A DNA stretch of 64,000 nucleotides from the NCBI RefSeq assembly GCF_018129005.1, contig NZ_JAAEDL010000019.1:1-64000 (forward strand), given 5' to 3'. Source of the DNA: Neoroseomonas eburnea (GTDB taxonomy: Bacteria; Pseudomonadota; Alphaproteobacteria; Acetobacterales; Acetobacteraceae). Below, piece by piece: positions 31,301-39,085 of the stretch. The translations under genes were made by a program, and so were the position numbers. Numbering within the stretch: position 1 is the stretch's first letter; each line of letters opens with the position of its first letter. The notes beneath the pieces are model-generated. The model was given only the letters and a program-made list of their open reading frames with translations. It had not been told where the DNA came from and did not search any database.

Positions 31301-32039
31301 CATTGTACCAGTCGGCGGATTCCGGCACGTCCGTCTGCTCGCCCCAGGTCTGCGGGGAGGACGGCGGCAGGTCGCAATACCAGTCGTAGAAGGACATGCA
31401 GACGCCGCCGATCAGCGAGAGATAGCGGCTGCCCGCGGCGTAGGAGACCATCGACATCGCCGGGATCGGCGAGAAGCCGATGACGCGGTCCGGCCCGTGC
31501 TGCCTCACCGTGTGCACGTTGGCGGCGGCGATGAGCTCCTCCGCCTCCTCCCAGGTCACGCGCACGAAGCCTCCCATGCCGCGCGCGGACTGGTATTCGT
31601 GCCGCTTCGCCGGATCGTCCTGGATCGACTTCCACGCCGCGACCGGGTCGGCGAACTGCGCCTTCGCCGCGCGCCACAGCGCAACCAGGCGCTTGCGCAT
31701 CATCGGGTATTTGATGCGGTTCGCGCTGTAGAGATACCAGGAGTAGGAGGCACCGCGTGAACAGCCGCGCGGCTCGTGGTTGGGCAGGCCGGGGCGCGTG
31801 CGCGGATAGTCGGTCTGCTGCGTCTCCCAGGTGACGATCCCGCCCTTGACGTAGATCTTCCAGGAGCAGGACCCGGTGCAGTTCGCCCCGTGGGTGGAGC
31901 GCACGATCTTGTCGTGCGCCCAGCGCGACCGGTAGGCCTCCTCCCAGGCGCGGCTCTCGGTGGTGACGTCGCCATGGCCGTTGGAGAAGGTGCCGGCGTA
32001 CTTCCTGAAGTAGGTCAGGCGGTCCAGGAAATGGCTCAT
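28305..32039 (-). CDS. narG: Respiratory nitrate reductase alpha (catalytic) subunit
   Basis: The 1244-residue molybdoprotein reduces nitrate to nitrite at a bis-MGD cofactor. The N-terminal cluster ligands are H50, C54, C58 and C93 (HGANCTGSCSW...RGCSRG), the His-Cys3 pattern special to NarG. The molybdenum-ligand Asp region (CMSFYDWYCDLPP) is intact. The Tat signal is absent, so the active site faces the cytoplasm. The length is that of a full NarG. Downstream of narK by 19 bases, it is the core of narKGHJI. Confidence 0.98.
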   Translation of the reverse strand: MSHFLDRLTYFRKYAGTFSNGHGDVTTESRAWEEAYRSRWAHDKIVRSTHGANCTGSCSWKIYVKGGIVTWETQQTDYPRTRPGLPNHEPRGCSRGASYSWYLYSANRIKYPMMRKRLVALWRAAKAQFADPVAAWKSIQDDPAKRHEYQSARGMGGFVRVTWEEAEELIAAANVHTVRQHGPDRVIGFSPIPAMSMVSYAAGSRYLSLIGGVCMSFYDWYCDLPPSSPQTWGEQTDVPESADWYNAGFIMMWGSNVPQTRTPDAHFMAEARYRGTKVVTVTPDYSEASKFADLWLHPKQGTDAALALAMGHVILSEWHAKGKGDYFLDYCRRYSDMPMLVMLTEKDGRLVPDRQLRASDLVGNAGESNNPDWKTIAIDDATGNLYVPTGSIGFRWGEQGKWNLEGRDAKTLEAVTPRLSMLGNRTEAVTFPYFGDGATAFFNPTQLGDTVTHDVPVKMVPLADGSTAKVATVYDLFLANYGVLRDGAANYDAMAPYTPAWAEAVCGVPRKQIITVAREFADNAEKTKGKSMVILGAALNHWYHSDMNYRGIINLLVMCGCIGQSGGGWAHYVGQEKLRPQSGWIPVAFATDWARPPRQQNSTSFWYAHTDQWRYETVQVKDILSPTAPKAMTGALIDFNIRAERMGWLPSAPQLARNPLTIAAEAEAAGMPVPQYVAQSLKAGTLEMSCEDPDHPANWPRNLFVWRSNLLGSSGKGHEYFLKHLLGTQHGVQGRDLGEQGAAKPEEAAWHDEAPRGKLDLLVTLDFRMSTTCMYSDIVLPTATWYEKHDLNTSDMHPFIHPLSAAVDPAWESRTDWAIFRGIARRFSALCDGHLGKEKDTVLTPLMHDSPAELGQTHLIRDWKKGEVEPIPGKTMPAVTVIERDYPNTHARFTSLGPLMEKVGNNGKGMAWKTGHEVEFLRHLNGEVEVPGVEGKLAKMESDIDACETLMHLAPETNGHVAVKAWEALGKFTGRDHRHLALPKEHEAIRFRDVQAQPRKIISSPIWSGLESEEVCYNAGYTNVHELIPWRTLSGRQQLYQDHPWMLAFGEALCLYRPPVDLRATGPMHGVKPNGNREIALNFITPHQKWGIHSVYTDNLLMLTLSRGGPIVWLSEVDAAEAGIEDNDWIEAFNTNGALCARAVVSQRVPKGMVMMYHAQEKIVNVPGSEITHARGGIHNSVTRATIKPTHMIGGYAQLAYGFNYYGTIGTNRDEFVLVRKMANVEWLDGPRVTPQASDLKAAE

Positions 32040-32058
32040 CGTATCGGTTCCTTCCCGG

Positions 32059-34794
32059 TCAGGCGTTCACGGCGGGGCCGGGAGTGCGGCCGCGCTCGAC
32101 GTCGTGCAGCAGGCCACCGCGGCGGGTGTAGACGCCCCAGGTGATGGCGATGCACAGCAGGTAGAAGGCGAAGAACCCCCAGAGCGCCGCGAGCGGACTG
32201 CCGGTCATGGCGATCGAGCTGCCGTAGCTCTTGGGGATGAAGAAGGCGCCATAGGCGGCGATGGCGGAGGTGAAGCCGATGATGGCCGCGCTCTCCTTCT
32301 CCGCCTGGGCGCGGCGCGCCGTGGCGTCGGCGGCGGGCATCAGCCGCCCCATCTCCTTGCCCATGATCGCGGGGATCATCTGGAAGGTGGAGGCATTGCC
32401 CACGCCGGTCGCGAAGAACAGCAGCATGAAGCAGCCGAAGAAGCCCCAGAAGGCGCCGGGCTGGTCCTTGATGCCGAGGAAGTGGATCACGCCGTAGACG
32501 CCCGCGGCCATCAGGGCGAAGACCCAGAAGGTCACGCGCCCGCCGCCCCACCTGTCCGACACCCAGCCGGTCATGGAGCGCGACAGCGCGCCCACGAGCG
32601 GGCCGAGGAAGGCGAACTGCAGCGCGTCGACCTCGGGGAACTGGGTGCGGGCCAGCAGCGGGAAGCCCGCGGAGTAGCCGATGAAGGAGCCGAAGGTGCC
32701 GGTGTAGAGGAAGCACATGATCCAGTTGTGCTTGCGCTGGAAGATCACCGCCTGGTCGGCGAAGGACGCCTTCATGGAAGCGAGGTCGTCCATCCTGAAC
32801 CAGGCGGCGAAGGCCGCCGCGGCGATGAACGGCACCCAGACGAAGCCGGCATTCTGCAGCCACAGCGTGCCGCCGGTCCCGAGGTTCTGCGGCTCGCCGC
32901 CGAGCCAGCCGAAGACGCCCGCGGTGATCGCCAGCGGCACCACGAACTGCACCACGCTGACGCCGAGATTGCCGAGCCCGGCATTGAGTGCGAGCGCGTT
33001 GCCCTTCTCCCGCTTCGGGAAGAAGAAGGAGATGTTGGCCATGGACGAGGCGAAGTTGCCGCCGCCGAAGCCGCAGAGCAGCGCGAGCGCCAGGAAGACC
33101 CAATAGGGCGTGGCCGGGTTCTGCACCGCGAAGCCGATGCCGAGCGCCGGGATCATCAGCGACCAGGTGGACAGCGTGGTCCACAGCCGCCCGCCGAAGA
33201 TGGGCGGCATGAAGGAATAGAAGATGCGCAGCGTCGCGCCCGACAGCCCGGGCAGCGCCGCCAGCCAGAAGAGCTGGTCGGTGGTGAAGCGGAAGCCCAC
33301 CGCCGGCAGCTTGGCCACCACCACCGACCACACCATCCACACCGCGAAGGCGAGCAGCAGGCAGGGGATGGAGACCCAGAGGTTGCGCCGGGCGATGGCG
33401 CGGCCCTTCTCCTCCCAGAAGACGGGGTCCTCCGGCCGCCAGTCCTCGATGGCGCGGCCGCGCAGGGCGCCTTCCTGCACCGCGCCATGGATCGGCTGCA
33501 TCTCCGGCAGCGCGGGCAGCTTCTCGAGCGCCGGGCCGGCCGCCTCGCGCTCCATGCGCAGGATGGCGACGTGCATCCACACCAGCGCGACGGCGCTGAT
33601 GACGAACAGCAGCATGAAGCAGGACTGCCGGATGCCGGTCAGGTCGTTCAGCAGGCCGAAGGCCATGGGCAGCACGAAGCCGCCGAGGCCGCCGATCAGC
33701 CCGACGACGCCGCCCACCGCACCGACCCGGTTCGGGTAGTAGACCGGGATGTGCTTGTAGACCGCCGCCTTGCCCAGGCTCATGAAGAAGCCGAGCACGA
33801 AGACCAGCACGATGAAGGCGACGACGCCGGTTTCGAGCCGGAAGCGCATCTCTCCGGAGATGCCCTGCACGACGTAGTCGGTCGGCGGATAGGACAGGAT
33901 GAAGGTGACGATCACGGAGACGCCGAGCGTCCAGTACATCACGCGCCTGGCGCCGAAGCGGTCCGACAGCAGCCCGCCATAGGCGCGGAACAGGCTCGCC
34001 GGCACCGAGTAGGCGGCGCCGATCATGCCCGCCGCCTCGATGCCGAAGCCGTAGGTCTCGATGATGTAGCGCGGCAGCCAGAGCGCGAGTGCGACGAAGG
34101 CGCCGAAGACGAAGAAGTAGTAGAGGCTGAAGCGCCAGACCTGGACGTTCTTCAGCGGCTCCATCATCGCGCGGAAGGATTCCGGCTTGGCGCCGGTGGC
34201 CTTGCGGGCGGCGAGGTCCGGGTCGTCCTTCGTCATCAGGAAGAACAGCACCGCCATGACCAGCAGCGCCGCGGCCCAGATCAGCGCCACGGCCTTCCAG
34301 CCCAGGGCCACCATCACGAAGGGCGCGAGGAACTTGGTCACCGCCGCGCCGACATTGCCGGCGCCGAAGATGCCGAGCGCGGTGCCCTGCTTCTCCTTCG
34401 GGAACCACTTGGAGACATAGGCGATGCCGACCGCGAAGGACCCGCCGGCGACACCGACGCCAAGCGCCGCGATCAGGAAGGTCGTGTAGTCATAGGCGAA
34501 GGTGAGCAGCGCGGTCGCGACCGCCGCCGTCACCATCACCGCCGTGTAGACGATGCGGCCGCCATACTGGTCGGTCCAGACGCCGAGCACGAGGCGGATC
34601 AGGCTGCCCGTCAGGATCGGCGTGCCGACCAGCAGGCCGAACTGGAACTCGCTGAGGCCGAGATCCCGTTTGATCTGCACGCCGAGGATCGAGAAGATCG
34701 TCCAGGCCGCGAAGCAGACCGTGAAGGCGATGGTGGATAGCCAGAGCGCGCGGGCCTGCCCGCTGGCGTCCGGCGTTGCTGCCTGGTGGCTCAT
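32059..34794 (-). CDS. narK: Fused nitrate/nitrite transporter NarK1-NarK2
   Basis: The 911-residue protein is two major-facilitator transporters in one chain. The N-terminal half (about 15-420) has a first-helix region AFTVCFAAWTIFSILGVQIK and the helix-5 nitrate signature AVGGVVGLIGGLGGF. A charged linker (about 425-470) joins the C-terminal half, with its own AALLCGFGGGNFASSMANISFFFPKREKG signature in two parts. By analogy with Paracoccus, NarK1 would import nitrate with protons, and NarK2 would exchange nitrate for nitrite. The ATG at 34794 (MSHQAATPDAS) was chosen over an in-frame start at 34827. An FNR-like box is centred about 66 bases upstream. Confidence 0.94.
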   Translation of the reverse strand: MSHQAATPDASGQARALWLSTIAFTVCFAAWTIFSILGVQIKRDLGLSEFQFGLLVGTPILTGSLIRLVLGVWTDQYGGRIVYTAVMVTAAVATALLTFAYDYTTFLIAALGVGVAGGSFAVGIAYVSKWFPKEKQGTALGIFGAGNVGAAVTKFLAPFVMVALGWKAVALIWAAALLVMAVLFFLMTKDDPDLAARKATGAKPESFRAMMEPLKNVQVWRFSLYYFFVFGAFVALALWLPRYIIETYGFGIEAAGMIGAAYSVPASLFRAYGGLLSDRFGARRVMYWTLGVSVIVTFILSYPPTDYVVQGISGEMRFRLETGVVAFIVLVFVLGFFMSLGKAAVYKHIPVYYPNRVGAVGGVVGLIGGLGGFVLPMAFGLLNDLTGIRQSCFMLLFVISAVALVWMHVAILRMEREAAGPALEKLPALPEMQPIHGAVQEGALRGRAIEDWRPEDPVFWEEKGRAIARRNLWVSIPCLLLAFAVWMVWSVVVAKLPAVGFRFTTDQLFWLAALPGLSGATLRIFYSFMPPIFGGRLWTTLSTWSLMIPALGIGFAVQNPATPYWVFLALALLCGFGGGNFASSMANISFFFPKREKGNALALNAGLGNLGVSVVQFVVPLAITAGVFGWLGGEPQNLGTGGTLWLQNAGFVWVPFIAAAAFAAWFRMDDLASMKASFADQAVIFQRKHNWIMCFLYTGTFGSFIGYSAGFPLLARTQFPEVDALQFAFLGPLVGALSRSMTGWVSDRWGGGRVTFWVFALMAAGVYGVIHFLGIKDQPGAFWGFFGCFMLLFFATGVGNASTFQMIPAIMGKEMGRLMPAADATARRAQAEKESAAIIGFTSAIAAYGAFFIPKSYGSSIAMTGSPLAALWGFFAFYLLCIAITWGVYTRRGGLLHDVERGRTPGPAVNA

Positions 34795-34853
34795 GCCCCG
34801 TCTCCGTTTCGTCGAAGGCGGGCGCATCAGGACCCCGGCGATGCGCGCCGGGA

Positions 34854-34867
34854 CTGATCCAGATCAA
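34854..34867 (-). promoter_or_regulatory. FNR/NnrR-like box upstream of narK
   Basis: The 14 bases CTGAT-CCAG-ATCAA match the TTGAT-N4-ATCAA consensus of FNR-family regulators at 9 of 10 fixed positions. The centre lies about 66 bases upstream of the narK start codon. That is a plausible distance for an activator site near -41.5, given a short leader. A second box serves the divergent regulator gene. Confidence 0.75.
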
Positions 34868-34948
34868 GTGCAGCGGCATGGCGGGCGGTGAAATTCCGTG
34901 CATGGCCACATGCGACAAGACATCGTTTGAGCCGCTTGGTCGTCGTGC

Positions 34949-34962
34949 TTGACAGGGATCAA
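34949..34962 (+). promoter_or_regulatory. FNR/NnrR-like box upstream of the Crp/Fnr regulator gene
   Basis: TTGAC-AGGG-ATCAA matches the FNR-type consensus with a single mismatch. Its centre is about 64 bases before the regulator's ATG at 35020, mirroring the geometry at narK. This suggests autoregulation, or control by another FNR-family protein. Confidence 0.7.
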
Positions 34963-35019
34963 GACAACGCTTGACGCGACACCGCACGGCGCGCGACGAC
35001 AAGCCCGGGAGAAAGGACG

Positions 35020-35694
35020 ATGGATAAGCGGTCGAGCAACATGGAGCTGCTGCGGCGCTCGCCCTTCTTCAGCGCCGCGGGAACCGAGGCGATGGCGGAA
35101 CTCGTCCGCCTGTCCTTCACGCAGCTCCTGCCGCGCGGCACCGTGGTGTTCGAACAGGATGAGCCGGCGGACTTCCTGCACCTGCTGCTCGCAGGCAGCG
35201 TCGGCCTGCAGGCCATGGCGGAGACCGGCGGCAGGACGATCGTCGAGATCTTCCGCGCCGGAGAGGTCTTCCTTGCGCCCGCGGTGCTGCTGCGGCTGCC
35301 CTACCTCGCCTCGGCGGTCGCGCTGACCGAGATCCGGGTGCTGATGATCCCGGCCGAATCCTATCGCGAGGGTGTGCAGCGGGACCTCGCCCTCGCCGGC
35401 GCGACCGTCGAGCTGCTGGCGCGCCACTGGCGGCTCATGGTGGACCAGGTGGTGGATCTGAAGCTGCGCAGCGCGGAGGCGCGGGTCGCGCGCTTCCTGG
35501 CCCAGCGCGTTCCGGAGCAGAGTGGCGCCTTCGCCGCCGCCCTGCCCGAGCCGCGCACGGCCATCGCCGCGCGGCTCGGCATGACGCCGGAGACGCTGTC
35601 GCGCACCCTGGCCGCGCTGGAGGAGAAGGGCGCCCTGCGCCGGGGTGGCTCGGAAGACCCCGGGCAGTCGGAACGGAGCGCGTTGAAGCCCTGA
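35020..35694 (+). CDS. Crp/Fnr family transcriptional regulator, cysteine-free (Dnr/NnrR-like)
   Basis: The 224-residue protein has a cyclic-nucleotide-binding-like N-terminal beta domain (about 10-120), a dimerisation helix, and a winged helix-turn-helix at about 180-210 (EPRTAIAARLGMTPETLSRTLAALEEKGAL). The recognition helix carries E-x-x-S-R, the contact set of FNR-type proteins that read TTGAT. It contains no cysteine at all, so it cannot hold an oxygen-sensing [4Fe-4S] cluster. That resembles the NO-responsive Dnr/NnrR group, but the effector is inferred. It diverges from narK across a 225-base gap with two matching boxes. Confidence 0.88.
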   Translation: MDKRSSNMELLRRSPFFSAAGTEAMAELVRLSFTQLLPRGTVVFEQDEPADFLHLLLAGSVGLQAMAETGGRTIVEIFRAGEVFLAPAVLLRLPYLASAVALTEIRVLMIPAESYREGVQRDLALAGATVELLARHWRLMVDQVVDLKLRSAEARVARFLAQRVPEQSGAFAAALPEPRTAIAARLGMTPETLSRTLAALEEKGALRRGGSEDPGQSERSALKP

Positions 35695-35727
35695 TCCCGA
35701 CGAGGGTTCATCCACAGGGGAATCCCA

Positions 35728-35781
35728 TTGACGGTGACTCCGGAACCTTTCTAGAACACAATCACGGTTGCCGGTTTGTTC
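35728..35781 (+). promoter_or_regulatory. lexA promoter with one perfect and one near-perfect SOS box
   Basis: GAAC at 35743-35746 and GAAC at 35754-35757 are separated by 7 bases. This is the exact alphaproteobacterial LexA box (GTTC-N7-GTTC on the other strand). A second site, GTTG-N7-GTTC at 35767-35781, has one mismatch. The first box overlaps a promoter-like pair, TTGACG (35728-35733) and TAGAAC (35752-35757), spaced 18 bases. LexA bound here would block its own transcription. Confidence 0.82.
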
Positions 35782-35820
35782 CGCTCGCTTCGGGCGGCCC
35801 GGCACGGGAGGAGAGGCCGG

Positions 35821-36543
35821 ATGCTCACGCGCAAGCAGCATGAGTTGCTGATGTTCATCGATCGGCACCTGCGCGAGACCGGCTTTTCCCCTTCCTTCGA
35901 GGAAATGAAGGCCGCCCTCGCCCTCAAGTCGAAATCCGGCATCCACCGCCTGATCACCGCGCTCGAGGAACGCGGCTTCCTGCGCCGCCGCGCCCACCGC
36001 GCCCGGGCGCTGGAGGTGATCCGCCTGCCGGAGAACCTGGCCCCGCGCGCGCCCCGGACCGCCCGCGCGCCCGATGCGCCGCTCGGACCCAACGTGATCC
36101 GCGGGCCCTTCGGCACCCAGGCCCCTGCCCGCCCGACGCCGGAAGTCGCGAACGATCCCGCCGCGGTCAGCCTGCCCCTCTACGGTCGCATCGCCGCCGG
36201 TTCACCGATCGAGGCATTGCGCGACAATGGCGCCTCGGTCGAGGTGCCGGCAGCCCTGCTCGGCAACGGTGAGCACTACGCGCTGGAGGTTGCCGGCGAT
36301 TCCATGGTCGATGCCGGCATCCTCGACGGGGATACCGTCATCATCCACCGGGCGGACACCGCGGAGAACGGCGCCATCGTCGTCGCCCTGGTGGACGAGA
36401 ACGAGGTCACGCTGAAGCGCCTGCGCCGGCGGGGCAACTCGATCGCGCTGGAACCGGCCAACCCGCGCCACGAGACGCGGATCTTCGGTCCGGACCGCGT
36501 GAAGGTGCAGGGGCGGCTGGTCGGGCTGCTGCGGCGCTACTGA
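35821..36543 (+). CDS. lexA: LexA repressor (SOS response)
   Basis: The 240-residue protein has an N-terminal winged helix domain (about 1-65, [20 protein letters not shown] with the recognition region [18 protein letters not shown]). A long Pro/Arg-rich linker follows, then the S24 peptidase-like domain. The self-cleavage site is A126-G127, with the nucleophile S161 (GDSMVDAG) and general base K199 (VTLKR). The ATG at 35821 follows GGAGGAGAGG. Two LexA boxes lie upstream, so autoregulation is clear. The linker is longer than in enterobacterial LexA, as is usual in alphaproteobacteria. Confidence 0.96.
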   Translation: MLTRKQHELLMFIDRHLRETGFSPSFEEMKAALALKSKSGIHRLITALEERGFLRRRAHRARALEVIRLPENLAPRAPRTARAPDAPLGPNVIRGPFGTQAPARPTPEVANDPAAVSLPLYGRIAAGSPIEALRDNGASVEVPAALLGNGEHYALEVAGDSMVDAGILDGDTVIIHRADTAENGAIVVALVDENEVTLKRLRRRGNSIALEPANPRHETRIFGPDRVKVQGRLVGLLRRY

Positions 36544-36800
36544 ACGGCCTCGCCGGGGCCGCCCGGACATGAGCTGCACACCGGCGGCGGCATCCATGTC
36601 CTGATTTTCGGTCGCGGCCCGGAAGGGCCGACCGGCTGGCGGACTGCGCCGGATGGAACGGTGCGGCCGGCAGCTTGCGCGTGGGGGCCGCGGTCCGTCG
36701 GGCCGGGGCAGCGGCCGGCGGCGTGGCAGGGGGTCTCGTCGCCAGCACCAGGGAGCAGGCGAAGGCACCTGTCACGGGCGGGGTCGTCCAGTCGTGGGCG

Positions 36801-38966
36801 CTATTCCACCGGCGCGAGCGGCAGGTCCTCCCGCCCACGCGGCACCGGTACCGGTGGCACCCAGGGCCGCGCGCCGCGCCAGGCGCGGTCCGAGACGATC
36901 CGCGCCCCGCCACTGCCCAGCCAGACGGCGTGCGGCCCGTTCCGCCACACCGCGAAGCGGTCCACGACCGCGCTGCCGGCGCAGCGCCCGCGCACCGGTT
37001 CGGCGGAGACGACCACCACGGCGCGCCCGCAGTATTCGGCGAACGGGGCACGGCGCAGCAGCACCGCCTCCGGCCCGCCGGGCACGGCGCGCAGCACGCA
37101 GGCACCGGCATCGCAGGCGATGGCGCCGCGCGCCGCCTCGCCATCCATCGGCAAGGGGCGCGGCTCCGCGATGCCGTGGGCGCGCAGCCAGGCGTCGCGC
37201 GTCAGGGAGGAAGCGCCGGATTGCCGCTGCAGCCACAGCACGCCCTCCGCCGCGAAGCCGATCAGCCGCGCATCGCCCGAGACGAAGAGATCCGGCGCGC
37301 GGTGGAGCGTCGGGCTGGCCAGCCCCAGCGCCATCAGCGGCAGCCCGAGCAGCCGCCAGCGCAGCCGCCACAGGCAGAGCCAGACCATGCCGAAGGCGAG
37401 CACCCCGAGCCCCCAGGGCGGAATCGGCCGCGCCCCCTGCGCCGCGCCGGGCCAGGATGCCACTTCGCGCGCAACGGCGAGCACGCCTTCCACCCCCCAG
37501 CCCATCACCGCGAGCGCCGGCGCGTCGAGCCCCAGTGGCATCAGCAGCGCCGCCGCCATCCCCGCCGGCATGGCCAGCACCGAGGTCAGCGGTACCGCCA
37601 CGGCATTCGCCGCCACGCCGTACCATTGCAGCCGGCCGAAATGCGCGAGGCCGAAGGGCGCCGTCGCGGCCCCCGCCAGCACCGAGGTGCCGACCAGCCC
37701 GCCCGCGAAGACCAGCACGCGCCGCCACCACGCGCCATCGCCGCGCAGCCGCGCCATCGGGCCCTTCATGGCCTCCCAGCCGGCGATCAGCGCCAGCACC
37801 GCGGCGAAGGACATCTGGAAGGAGGGGCCGAGCACCGCATCGGGCGAGACCAGCATCACCGCCGCCGCCGCCAGCGCCAGGCTCCGCAGGGAGACCACCT
37901 GCCGCCCCGTCAGCAGGGCGATCGTCACCAGCACCGCCATCGCGAAGGATCGCTGCATCGGCACCTGGGAACCGGTCAGCAGCAGGTAGAAGCCGCCCGC
38001 CGTCAGCGCGACGACGCCCGCCCAGACCTTGCCGTCCACCCGCAGCGCCAGCCACCGCCAGCAGGCGATCAGGAAACGGACCACCCAGAAGGTCACGCCC
38101 ATGACGATCGCGATGTGCAGGCCGGAGACGGAGAGCAGGTGCGCGAGCCCGGAATCCCGCATGGCGGCGAGGTCATCGCGCGGGATGGCGCTCTGCCCGC
38201 CCGTCAGCAGGGCCGCCGCCACCGCCCCGGCCGGGCCCGGCAGGACCGCCGTGACGCGCGCCTCGATCTCCGCGCGCAGGCCGGACAGCGGCGGCGCCCT
38301 GCCCTCCCCCGCCGCGACCTCCGCCGGGCCGATGGCGAAGCCCGCGCCACCCTGTCCGGCGAAGAAGGCCGCGCGCTGGAAGTCCCAGGCGCCCGGATAG
38401 GCCGGCGCCGAGGGGGCGCGCACCAGCGCCCTTACGCTGAGCCGGTCGCCCGGTTCCGGCCGCGCCGGGTCATTGGCGCGGAGCCGGACGCGAATGGTGC
38501 GGGGTTGCGGCGGCCCCTCCGGCCCGAAGCGCGGTTCGCCCAGGGTGACGCGCCGGCCCTCGGGCAGCAGGTCGGCGTCGAGTACAACGCCCGACAGCAC
38601 CACGGCCCGCATGGGGGGCGCGAGGGCGGGCGGCGCCAGCCAGGCATGCCCGACCGCCGCCGCGAAGCCGAGCGCCGCCGCGGCGACCAGGCCGAGCCCC
38701 CAGCCCGCATGCGGCGCCCGCGTCGCGACCCACCAGGCCAGGACGACCAGCACCGGCGCCGGCGCCATGACCCAGGGCGAGGGTTCCTCGCGCAGCCCGA
38801 AATAGGCCAGCACCCCCGCCCCCATCGCCACCGCGAGCCAGGGCGCGAGGCGGCCGCGCTCGCCGGCCAGCAGCACCTCGACCCGCAGGGCGGCGGCGCC
38901 GAGGGCGGTGCCGGGACGGAAGGGCGATTCTCGCGCAACGGTGCTGGACAGGTCCTGGTTCCGCAA
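36801..38966 (-). CDS. comEC: ComEC/Rec2-family DNA-uptake channel protein
   Basis: The 721-residue protein has an N-terminal DUF4131 region with several hydrophobic segments. The central Competence domain follows (about 250-510, LLTGGQSAIPRDDLAAMRDSGLAHLLSVSGLH in two parts, with many membrane helices). The C-terminal domain (about 550-721) is in the position of the metallo-beta-lactamase fold, but no HxHxDH motif is visible. It is therefore either degenerate or a different domain, as in many alphaproteobacterial ComEC. The start is TTG at 38966; no ATG or GTG lies near the beginning. It converges with lexA across 257 unremarkable bases and diverges from gltX. Confidence 0.88.
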   Translation of the reverse strand: MRNQDLSSTVARESPFRPGTALGAAALRVEVLLAGERGRLAPWLAVAMGAGVLAYFGLREEPSPWVMAPAPVLVVLAWWVATRAPHAGWGLGLVAAAALGFAAAVGHAWLAPPALAPPMRAVVLSGVVLDADLLPEGRRVTLGEPRFGPEGPPQPRTIRVRLRANDPARPEPGDRLSVRALVRAPSAPAYPGAWDFQRAAFFAGQGGAGFAIGPAEVAAGEGRAPPLSGLRAEIEARVTAVLPGPAGAVAAALLTGGQSAIPRDDLAAMRDSGLAHLLSVSGLHIAIVMGVTFWVVRFLIACWRWLALRVDGKVWAGVVALTAGGFYLLLTGSQVPMQRSFAMAVLVTIALLTGRQVVSLRSLALAAAAVMLVSPDAVLGPSFQMSFAAVLALIAGWEAMKGPMARLRGDGAWWRRVLVFAGGLVGTSVLAGAATAPFGLAHFGRLQWYGVAANAVAVPLTSVLAMPAGMAAALLMPLGLDAPALAVMGWGVEGVLAVAREVASWPGAAQGARPIPPWGLGVLAFGMVWLCLWRLRWRLLGLPLMALGLASPTLHRAPDLFVSGDARLIGFAAEGVLWLQRQSGASSLTRDAWLRAHGIAEPRPLPMDGEAARGAIACDAGACVLRAVPGGPEAVLLRRAPFAEYCGRAVVVVSAEPVRGRCAGSAVVDRFAVWRNGPHAVWLGSGGARIVSDRAWRGARPWVPPVPVPRGREDLPLAPVE

Positions 38967-39085
38967 CTCCTGCGTTCATTCTAGCCCGCTGTGCTGCACG
39001 CGGGGGAGAGGTTTGCGCGGCCCGGGTTCACCCCGCCCGGCCGATCTGGTCTAAGGGGCGCCTTCGCATAGAGCCCACAGGCGCC

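Noticed and set aside
28467-34740. Very long open frames on the plus strand opposite narG and narK (856 and 878 codons)
   Set aside because: They are His/Arg/Gly-rich translations without motifs, and the opposite strand encodes complete NarG and NarK with all key residues.
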